This document shows positions 6,469-12,437 of a DNA stretch of 13,121 bases, piece by piece. The DNA is taken from NCBI GenBank assembly GCA_030746455.1, contig JASLMQ010000092.1, positions 1 to 13,121 of the forward strand. The letters are read 5' to 3'. A program made the translations under genes and the position numbers. Position 1 is the first letter of the stretch; each line of letters begins with the position of its first letter. The notes under the pieces are model-generated. The model was not told the DNA's origin and searched no databases. It was given only the letters and a program-made list of their open reading frames with translations. This DNA comes from Candidatus Latescibacterota bacterium. GTDB taxonomy: Bacteria > Latescibacterota > UBA2968 > GCA-2709665.

Positions 6469-7839
6469 ATGATACCGACAGGCTGCGACACCATGGTGGC
6501 CCTGGGGTCCACCACCACCACGGGCTGCACCGTCTTCGCGAAGAACAGCGACCGGCCGGGCGATGAGTGCCAACCGCTCGTCCTGAGAGAGCGCCGTTCG
6601 CATCCCGCCGGTGCCCAGACGCACTGCCAGTTCGTGTCCCTTCCCGAGCTCACCACCACCTAGCGCCACGTCGGGTCTCGACCGTACTGGTGCTGGGGTT
6701 ACGAGCACGGGTTCAACGAGCACCAGGTCGCCATTGGCAATGAGGGCCTGGGCTCCAAGCACGGCGTCGCAACCGAACCCAAGCTCATCGGCATGGAGAT
6801 CCTCAGGCTTGGGCTGGAACGGGGTCGGACGGCGGCCGAGGCCACGGAGGTAATGACGGGCCTCATCACGGAATACGGTCAGGGGAAGTTCGAGAACGAT
6901 GCCGACGTGAGAACCTACGACAACGGCTACATCGTCTCCGACCCGGGCGAGGCCTACATCATCCAGACCGCCGGACACGAATGGGCCGTTGAGCGCGTTG
7001 ACGGCGCAGTGGGCATCAGCAACGTCTATTCGGTCGAGACCGACTGGGATCGCCTGTCGCCCGGTGCCGAATCCCACGCGATCGCCCAGGGATGGTGGGA
7101 GGCCAAAGACGTTCGCTTCAACTACGCGGACGCCTACAGCGCGTCCGATCGGACGGAGGGCAGCGGAGCGAGGCGCCTGGCACGGTCATGCGCCGTCCTC
7201 GCCGAGCGATCGGGCGGGATCGACTTCCGGACCATGATGGCCCTCTTGAGCGACCACTCCGACGGCACCGATCCATCCGAGCCCTTCCAGACGGCCGTGA
7301 AGACGCCGCCGTGCATCTGCGTCCACCACCAGGACGACGGGACGGGCGGCAATACCGCGGCCAGCCTGGTGGCAGACTTCTGTTCCGACGGCTCCCGCCT
7401 GCCCGTGTACTGGTGCAGCCTCTACTCCCCGTGTCTGGGACTGTTCTTTCCTGTCTTCATCGAGGGCGAGCTGCCGGCGATCCTGTCCGTCGGGGACGGA
7501 ACGCCTTCCGACGAAAGCCCATGGTGGGGCTTCCATCGCCTCAGCCGGGCGGCGCGAGCTGGATCGGGAGAGGGTGTGGACGTCGTCCGGGAACGGTGGG
7601 TACCCCTCCAGCAGCGTCTGTTCGATTCCGCCTACGAGGTGGCTGCCGAGGGCAGGCGCCTGCTCGACGATAGCCGGGAGTCGGATGTGTCGACGCTCCT
7701 GTCGGGCTTCATGTCTGAGGCCGTATCCGACATGATGGGAGAGCTGTCGCGTATACTTGACGATCTCGGTGGCGTGACCGCAGAGCACGCGGTGGAATCC
7801 CCTGGTGAGGCCGCGGACAAGGAGGGCCTTCCGTTCTAG
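6469..7839 (+). pseudogene. C69-family dipeptidase (Ntn hydrolase), interrupted by one in-frame TAG
   Basis: The frame encodes 456 codons of a peptidase C69 (PepD/U34-type) protein, about the usual length. Codon 65 (6661-6663) is TAG. Upstream are 64 residues starting MIPTGCDTMVALGS, with the probable N-terminal nucleophile Cys6 and the family motif VFAKNSDRP (22-30). After the stop the same frame resumes at once with RHVGSRPYWCWGYEHGFNEH and GNEGLGSK, then runs open to 7839 with motifs such as DPGEAYIIQTAG and VYWCSLYSPC. Relatives typically have Thr-Tyr at the stop, so a single TAC or TAT to TAG change explains it; no frameshift is needed. Translation restarting downstream (for example ATG 6793) would lack the catalytic Cys and be inactive. 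This may be a recent pseudogene, a sequencing or assembly error, or readthrough. AGAGGAAG before the ATG and the 10-base gap from dodecin imply an operon. Enzymes of this family cleave dipeptides. Confidence 0.8.
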
Positions 7840-7892
7840 CCCGCCCGCAACCGGATGATCACCTGCGCAGTCATCTCCGCACGTTGATGGAA

Positions 7893-7904
7893 GGAACGCG
7901 TTCC
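7893..7904. promoter_or_regulatory. Palindrome over the sulfatase ribosome binding site
   Basis: GGAACGCGTTCC is a perfect 12-bp palindrome that contains the GGAA of the presumed Shine-Dalgarno and ends one base before the ATG at 7905. An overlapping pairing, ATGGAA (7887-7892) with TTCCAT (7901-7906), would also enclose the start codon. It could sequester the initiation region or bind a dimeric regulator. A short palindrome in GC-rich DNA may also be chance. Confidence 0.3.
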
Positions 7905-9359
7905 ATGGCAGACCGGCCGAACATCGTCTTCATCACCGCGGACCACCTTCGGTACGACACCCTCGGATGTACCGGGGATCCCGTAATCCAGACCCCGGGC
8001 ATCGACAGGCTGGCATCGGAAGGCACCTCGCTCTCTCGCTTCTTCGTCCAGAACCCAGTTTGCGCGCCCTCCAGGGCCACGTTCATGACGGGACGGTATC
8101 CCCGCCACCACGGCGTGAAGTGGAACGGCAGCAGCCTCAGCGAGAACGAGATGACCATGGTGGAGTTCTTCAAGAGCCATGGCTACGCCACCGCCTGCGT
8201 CGGGAAGTCCCACGTGGGCCAGAAGCGCTTCCGCGAGAGCCTGGACCACGTGGAGGCCAACGGCATACGGCGGGACTGGTCCGACAAGCCCGGCACCGAC
8301 TACACCGTGACGAATCCCAATCCCTTCGAGCAGTACGTTCGAGACAGAGGCTTTGAGTACAGAACGAGCTACGCACTGCCCAACTTCCGCGCGAACCTGG
8401 GGGCGGTGCCGTCGGATCTCCCCGACGACTGTCATCTGGACTCCTACGTGGGGATGAAGAGCATCGAGTATCTCCAAGACGTGAAGCGCGATCAGCCGTT
8501 CTTCCTGTGGGTCGGGTTCTACGGTCCGCACCATCCCTACGTGCCGTCCGGCCGCTTCGCCAGGATGTACGATCCGGATTCGGTTCCCCCCTTCCATCGG
8601 TCAGCAGACGACCTCGAGAAGAAGCCGGCCGAGTATCGCCTCTACTTCGATGCGGAGACCCACAAGTACCGTGGATTCAGAGACGCCAGCGACGAGACCT
8701 TCCGCGGGATGAAGGCGGCCTACTACGGCATGGTGTCTCAGCTCGACTGGCAGCTCGGACTTATCCTGGATACGCTGAAGGAGCGGGACCTCGAGGAAGA
8801 CACGATCGTCGTCTTCCTCTCGGACCACGGCGAGTTTCTCGGCGACCACTGCATCCCGGCCAAGGCCCCCTTTCTGCTGGACTGTATGCTCCACGTTCCC
8901 TGCATACTGCGCATACCCGGGGGGAGGCGCGGGGTGTCGGTCGACGACCTCACCGAAAGCGTGGACCTCTTCCCCGCCCTGGCCAGTCTGACGGGACTAG
9001 AAACGCCCGAGTGCGTTCAGGGGCAAAATCTCAGCCCGGCCGTCACGAGCGGCCAGGGAGCATACCAGGCTCGCGATCTCGTCTACGCCGAGGCCGTGGA
9101 CAAGCGTTGCATTCGGACGAGGGACTGGAAGCTGATCCACTATCCCGGCAAGCCGTGGGGCGAGCTCTACCATCTGGCGGATGACCCCCACGAGCTCAAC
9201 AACGTGTATGACGAGCGTCCCGATGTCCGCGATCGGATGCGCCTCGATCTGTACCGGCTTCTGGACGAAACGGAAGATTTCAGGCATCCCGGCTACTCCC
9301 GGTTCACAGGTCGAGATCCGGAGTCGGGAGAAGAGATCACCCACTACCTGACCTGGTAG
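7905..9359 (+). CDS. Sulfatase (arylsulfatase/choline-sulfatase-like, Cys-type)
   Basis: A 484-residue member of the alkaline-phosphatase-superfamily sulfatases, hydrolysing sulfate esters. The N-terminus NIVFITADHLRYDTLG (6-21) gives the first metal ligands around Asp13/His14. CAPSRATFMTG (53-63) is the CxPSR signature in which Cys53 is converted to formylglycine. VGKSHVG (99-105) supplies Lys101 and His103, and FLSDHGEFLGDH (304-315) the second metal ligands Asp307/His308. There is no signal peptide, so it is probably cytoplasmic and acts on small or imported substrates. Maturation needs a formylglycine-generating enzyme or an anaerobic radical-SAM maturase, and neither is in this window. 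ATG 7905 follows AAGGAA at 7891-7896. ATG 7887 is in frame but would include the ribosome binding site and add MEGTRS. Phosphonate monoester hydrolases share the fold, but the CxPSR core and overall pattern favour a sulfatase. Confidence 0.92.
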   Translation: MADRPNIVFITADHLRYDTLGCTGDPVIQTPGIDRLASEGTSLSRFFVQNPVCAPSRATFMTGRYPRHHGVKWNGSSLSENEMTMVEFFKSHGYATACVGKSHVGQKRFRESLDHVEANGIRRDWSDKPGTDYTVTNPNPFEQYVRDRGFEYRTSYALPNFRANLGAVPSDLPDDCHLDSYVGMKSIEYLQDVKRDQPFFLWVGFYGPHHPYVPSGRFARMYDPDSVPPFHRSADDLEKKPAEYRLYFDAETHKYRGFRDASDETFRGMKAAYYGMVSQLDWQLGLILDTLKERDLEEDTIVVFLSDHGEFLGDHCIPAKAPFLLDCMLHVPCILRIPGGRRGVSVDDLTESVDLFPALASLTGLETPECVQGQNLSPAVTSGQGAYQARDLVYAEAVDKRCIRTRDWKLIHYPGKPWGELYHLADDPHELNNVYDERPDVRDRMRLDLYRLLDETEDFRHPGYSRFTGRDPESGEEITHYLTW

Positions 9360-9397
9360 CATAGCCCGGCAGGAGCACACCGGATAGGGGCAACGCC

Positions 9398-9559
9398 ATG
9401 ACCCCAGAGAACAGAGTCCTGGTCTACCTGGGACTGCTCGCGTTCGTCGACATCTTCACCCCGATTCCCATTGTGGCCGCGATTCTGGTCTACGTCGTGT
9501 TCCAGAAGCCCCCCTGGTTCAGGGACCTCGTCGGCCAAGTCTACGGAGAAACGCTATGA
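9398..9559 (+). CDS. Small single-helix membrane protein, 53 residues
   Basis: This short reading frame starts MTPENRVLVYLGLLAFVD and ends VGQVYGETL. Residues 7-35 are almost continuously hydrophobic, with a central FTPIPIV kink (20-26) and a second stretch AAILVYVVF (27-35). It is therefore one helix, or a hairpin broken at the prolines. The tail is amphipathic and partly aromatic (PPWFRDLVGQVY, 38-49). AGGGG at 9386-9390 gives a ribosome binding site 7 bases before the ATG. Its TGA overlaps the next gene's ATG by 4 bases (ATGA, 9556-9559), strong evidence that it is translated and coupled to the SixA-type phosphatase. I recognise no named family. A membrane anchor or partner for the phosphatase is a guess from the coupling. 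Confidence 0.8.
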   Translation: MTPENRVLVYLGLLAFVDIFTPIPIVAAILVYVVFQKPPWFRDLVGQVYGETL

Positions 9560-10050
9560 GACGGCTCTACCTGGTCAGGCACGCGAAGTCGAGTTGGAGC
9601 GATCCGGAGCTGGCCGACATCGATCGTCCCCTGAACAAACGAGGGAAGCGCGATGCGCCCGCCGCCGGGGAACGGCTCAAGAAGCGGAAGGTCAGGCCCG
9701 ACCTGATCGTCTCCAGCCCGGCGAAGCGGGCCCGGAGGACGGCCGGGGCCATCGCGGAGGAGATCGGCTTTCCAGGGAAGAATATCGCGACAGACGACGC
9801 CGTCTACCACGCCAGCTCGGTCGAGCTCCTCTCGGTCATCCGTGGATTCGACGACGCACACGGCGAGGTGATGATGTTCGGCCACAACCCCGGGTTCACC
9901 GACCTGGCCTCCCTGCTGACGGGCGCGCACGTCGACAACCTGCCCACCTGCGCGATCTTCTGTGTCGATTTCGACATCGGCTCGTGGCAAGAGGTCGGCG
10001 AAGCCAAGGGAACGCTTGTGTTCCTAGACTATCCCAAGATGCACCTGTAG
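9556..10050 (+). CDS. SixA-type phosphohistidine phosphatase (histidine phosphatase superfamily)
   Basis: A 164-residue protein, close to E. coli SixA in size. LYLVRHAKSSWSD (4-16) holds the RHG-type motif with Arg8 and nucleophile His9. DRPLNKRGKRDAPAAGERL (23-41) is the typical SixA second block. SSPAKRARRTA (53-63) contains the phosphate-binding Arg58, and FGHNPG (108-113) supplies His110. SixA removes phosphate from phosphohistidine on signalling or phosphotransferase-system proteins. The bacterial family is broad, and small-molecule phosphatase activity is also possible. GGAGAA (9544-9549) is 6 bases before the ATG, which lies inside the stop codon region of the small membrane protein gene. 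That pair is almost certainly translationally coupled, and the sulfatase gene just upstream may belong to the same transcript. Specific targets are not evident. Confidence 0.9.
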   Translation: MRRLYLVRHAKSSWSDPELADIDRPLNKRGKRDAPAAGERLKKRKVRPDLIVSSPAKRARRTAGAIAEEIGFPGKNIATDDAVYHASSVELLSVIRGFDDAHGEVMMFGHNPGFTDLASLLTGAHVDNLPTCAIFCVDFDIGSWQEVGEAKGTLVFLDYPKMHL

Positions 10051-10095
10051 GCCAGCCACCGAAGGCTGACGCCCGACTTCTTACCCGTGGAGGGC

Positions 10096-10179
10096 GACGA
10101 CAGACCACCGACCACGGACGACGGAGATCGCGTCTCGGATTGTGCTGCTCGTCGTCTGTCGTCCGTCGTCTGTGGTCCT
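10096..10179. repeat. Heptamer-array element between the SixA and Gfo/Idh/MocA genes
   Basis: The left arm is five 7-base units from 10096 to 10130 (GACGACA first, GACCACG at 10110). The right arm is four from 10152 to 10179 (TCGTCTG at 10152 and again at 10166). The core is only about 20 bases. Arms pair well: 10110-10124 matches the reverse complement of 10163-10177 at 14 of 15 positions, and GACGACAGAC (10096-10105) is the exact reverse complement of 10154-10163. The two pairings are nested in opposite order, so alternative hairpins are possible. No gene is seen in the 175-bp gap. Confidence 0.65.
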
Positions 10180-10225
10180 CCATAGAGACCTCCTTACCCA
10201 GTTTCTACGTATCAGGAGACCACGC

Positions 10226-11209
10226 ATGAGCACTCCCATCCGCTGGGGCATTCTCGGCACCGGATCGATCGCCAGGAAGTTCGCAGATGGCCTCGCCGTC
10301 CTGGACGATGCCGATCTCGTCGCGGTGGGCTCCCGCTCTCAGGACACGGCTGACGCCTTTGCCGACGGGTATGCGATACCCAGCCGGCACGCGACCTATG
10401 AGGCCCTGGCCGGTGACTCCGAGGTCGATGCCATCTACGTGGCCACCCCTCATGCCCTTCACAGGGAGAACAGCATCCTGTGCCTCGAGGCGGGCAAGGC
10501 CGTACTCTGTGAGAAGCCGTTCACCATCAACCGCGGCGAAGCGGAAGAGGTCGTCGCCGTCGCCCGGGAGCGGAAGGTCTTCCTGATGGAGGCCATGTGG
10601 ACCCGGTTCCTGCCAATTATGACGCAGGTCCGTGCGTGGGTCTCCGAGGGCGCGGTCGGCGACATTCGCGTCGTTTCCGCCGACTTCGGATTCGGATCGC
10701 GCGTCAACCCCGACTCCCGTTTGTACAAACCCGAACTCGGCGGCGGTGCGCTGCTCGACGTCGGCGTCTACTCCGTCTCCTTCGCCTCCATGATCCTGGG
10801 CGGCTCCCCGTCCCGCATCGCGGGGATGGCCCATATCGGAGAGATCCCCGTGGACGAGCAGGCGGGGATGGTCCTCGGTTATGAAAGCGGCGCGATAGCG
10901 GTCCTCTACACCAGCATCTGCGCACGCACGCCTCAGCATGCCTACATCCTTGGATCCGAGGGATCGATCCACATCCATTCGCCCTTTTGGCAGGGCACGA
11001 CGGCCACGCTGAGCCGTGGAGGGAAGGAGAAGACCGTCGAGCTTCCCTTCGAGGGGAATGGGTACAACTGCGAGGCCGCCGAGGTGATGCGCTGTCTGCG
11101 CGAAGGCAGGACCGAGAGCGAGACCATGCCGCTCGACGAGACCCTCTCGGTGATGGGCACACTCGACGAAATCCGCGCACAGTGGGGCCTCAAGTATCCA
11201 ATGGAGTAA
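10226..11209 (+). CDS. Gfo/Idh/MocA-family NAD(P)-dependent oxidoreductase (dihydrodiol/D-xylose dehydrogenase-like)
   Basis: A 327-residue oxidoreductase with an N-terminal Rossmann domain and a C-terminal alpha/beta substrate domain. WGILGTGSIA (7-16) is the dinucleotide-binding loop. YVATPHALH (71-79) and CEKPFTIN (95-102) follow, with the catalytic Lys97 of the EKP motif. FLMEAMWTRFLP (119-130) is characteristic of the dihydrodiol dehydrogenase/D-xylose 1-dehydrogenase/1,5-anhydrofructose reductase branch. LGGGALLDVGVYSV (171-184) carries the conserved Asp178 and Tyr182. Members oxidise or reduce sugars and related polyols; the substrate here is unknown. ATG 10226 follows AGGAG at 10214-10218. 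In-frame sequence continues upstream to 10142 but lies in the repeat array and encodes nothing family-like. The aldo/keto reductase genes downstream suggest a sugar redox group, although repeat-bearing gaps separate them. Confidence 0.92.
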   Translation: MSTPIRWGILGTGSIARKFADGLAVLDDADLVAVGSRSQDTADAFADGYAIPSRHATYEALAGDSEVDAIYVATPHALHRENSILCLEAGKAVLCEKPFTINRGEAEEVVAVARERKVFLMEAMWTRFLPIMTQVRAWVSEGAVGDIRVVSADFGFGSRVNPDSRLYKPELGGGALLDVGVYSVSFASMILGGSPSRIAGMAHIGEIPVDEQAGMVLGYESGAIAVLYTSICARTPQHAYILGSEGSIHIHSPFWQGTTATLSRGGKEKTVELPFEGNGYNCEAAEVMRCLREGRTESETMPLDETLSVMGTLDEIRAQWGLKYPME

Positions 11210-11218
11210 GCGAAAGTC

Positions 11219-11368
11219 GGAGTGAGACGTCAGACGTGAAACGTCAGACGGGTGGATGGCGCCGCCCATACGAAACCTCGCTGATGGTCCTATCGACATC
11301 GGTGCTGGACGCGGCGGGAAATCACGCCTTCCCGAATCCTGAGTCCTGACTCCCGATTCCTGTTCCCG
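11219..11368. repeat. Paired heptamer arrays between the Gfo/Idh/MocA and first aldo/keto reductase genes
   Basis: Two 35-base arrays of five 7-base units each flank an 80-base core. The left (11219-11253) has units such as GACGTCA (11226) and GACGTGA (11233). The right (11334-11368) has units such as GAATCCT (11334) and GAGTCCT (11341). Unlike the two previous elements, the arms are not obviously complementary to each other. Inside the right array GAGTC/GACTC (11341-11352) forms a small inverted repeat. The right array ends 2 bases before the ribosome binding site AGGAG (11371-11375) of the next gene. No credible gene lies in the core. Confidence 0.6.
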
Positions 11369-11384
11369 ATAGGAGCATATCGCA

Positions 11385-12365
11385 ATGGCAATGCAATATG
11401 GAAAGGTCGACCGCATCGACAAGCCCGTCTCCCGTATCGTTGAGGGATCCATGGTGCTGGACCTGGAGGACGTCGACGCGAGCATGGCCCTCCTCGACGC
11501 CCTCCTCGAGCTCGGCTGCAACACCATCGACCTGGCGCACGTCTACGGGGGTGGGAAGTGCGAGCGCATCGTGGGCGATTGGATGGAGGCGCGCGGCAAC
11601 CGGGACGAGATCGTCATCCTCACGAAAGGCGCTCATCACAACGCGGATCGGAACCGTGTTACGGACTTCGATATCAAATCGGACCTCTACGACTCCCTCG
11701 CGCGGCTGAAGACAGATCACGTGGACCTGTACGTCCTTCATCGAGACGACCCGTCGGTGCCGGTCGGGCCCATCGTCGAGGCCCTCAACGAGCACGCCGA
11801 GGCCGGACGCATCCACGCATTTGGCGGCTCCAATTGGACCGTCGAGCGGTTGCGCGAGGCCAACGAATACGCCGAGGCACACGGGCTCATCCCTTTCGGG
11901 GTCAGCAGCCCCAACTTCAGCCTGGCCGATCAGGTGGAGGAACCGTGGCCCGGCTGCCTCAGCCTCAGCGGCCGGCAGGGCTGTGAGGATCGCGTATGGT
12001 ATCAACAGAGCCAGATGCCCGTGTTCACCTGGTCCAGCCTGGCCCAGGGCTTCTTCTCGGGTCTCCTCACGCGGGACAACTTCCCCCAGATGGAGGCGGA
12101 TGAGGCCCTCACCGAATCGTGCGTTCGGGCCTACTGCCACCCGGAGAACTTCGATCGTCTCGAACGGGCCGCCGAGCTCGCGCAGGAGAAGGACGTGGTC
12201 GTCCCCCAGATCGCGCTGGCCTATGTCCTCTGCCACCCGCTGAACAGCTTCACGCTCATCGGATGCAGGAGCGGAGACGAGATGTCGGCCAACATCGAGG
12301 CCCTCGCGCTCGAGCTCACCGCCGAGGAACTCGCCTGGCTCGACCTCCGCACCGACACGCGCTGA
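11385..12365 (+). CDS. Aldo/keto reductase
   Basis: A 326-residue (beta/alpha)8 NAD(P)H-dependent oxidoreductase. The catalytic tetrad is visible: Asp49 (CNTIDLAHVYG), Tyr54, Lys81 (VILTKGAHH) and His119 (DLYVLHRDDP). Cofactor-binding elements follow, including FGGSNW (146-151 region), the conserved FTWSSLAQGFFSG stretch and the C-terminal LIGCRSGDEMSANIEAL. It reduces carbonyls or oxidises alcohols on sugars or other metabolites; the family is too broad to name a substrate. The N-terminus (MAMQYGKVDRIDKPVSRIVEGSMVL) departs from the classical LG.SGL form. ATG 11385 has AGGAG at 11371-11375, 9 bases upstream. It differs strongly in sequence from the following aldo/keto reductase, so the pair is not a recent tandem duplication. 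Confidence 0.93.
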   Translation: MAMQYGKVDRIDKPVSRIVEGSMVLDLEDVDASMALLDALLELGCNTIDLAHVYGGGKCERIVGDWMEARGNRDEIVILTKGAHHNADRNRVTDFDIKSDLYDSLARLKTDHVDLYVLHRDDPSVPVGPIVEALNEHAEAGRIHAFGGSNWTVERLREANEYAEAHGLIPFGVSSPNFSLADQVEEPWPGCLSLSGRQGCEDRVWYQQSQMPVFTWSSLAQGFFSGLLTRDNFPQMEADEALTESCVRAYCHPENFDRLERAAELAQEKDVVVPQIALAYVLCHPLNSFTLIGCRSGDEMSANIEALALELTAEELAWLDLRTDTR

Positions 12366-12405
12366 TTTTACATTTTGCACTGGTGATTTTGCATTTTGCA
12401 TTTCC
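12364..12405. repeat. AT-rich heptamer array between the two aldo/keto reductase genes
   Basis: Six consecutive 7-base units run from 12364 to 12405, with consensus (G/C)ATTTTG: GATTTTA at 12364, CATTTTG at 12371 and 12392, GATTTTG at 12385. One divergent unit lies at 12378 and a decaying one at 12399. The array begins inside the stop codon of the upstream gene and ends 21 bases before AGGAG (12427-12431) of the next. Its T-rich + strand differs sharply in composition from the GC-rich surroundings. There is only one arm here. Confidence 0.65.
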
Positions 12406-12437
12406 CTTCCATGGTTCGACCACCGCAGGAGTTCGCA

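Noticed and set aside
6661..6663. Genome-wide reassignment of TAG (for example pyrrolysine or Gln/Tyr decoding)
   Set aside because: Five genes in the window end naturally in TAG at expected protein lengths, so TAG is a normal stop here. Only local readthrough or mutation remains possible.
6469..7839. Two separate genes or a frameshifted gene
   Set aside because: Both halves are in the same frame and together form one complete C69 family protein. The second half has no good start and lacks the nucleophile.
10096..10179. CRISPR array
   Set aside because: Units are only 7 bases with no 25-40 base repeats or unique spacers of matching size, and no cas genes are present.
10205..11527. Minus-strand open frame of 440 codons opposite the Gfo/Idh/MocA gene
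   Set aside because: It spans a well-supported + strand oxidoreductase, the heptamer arrays and the start of the next gene. It has no recognisable domain or plausible ribosome binding site.
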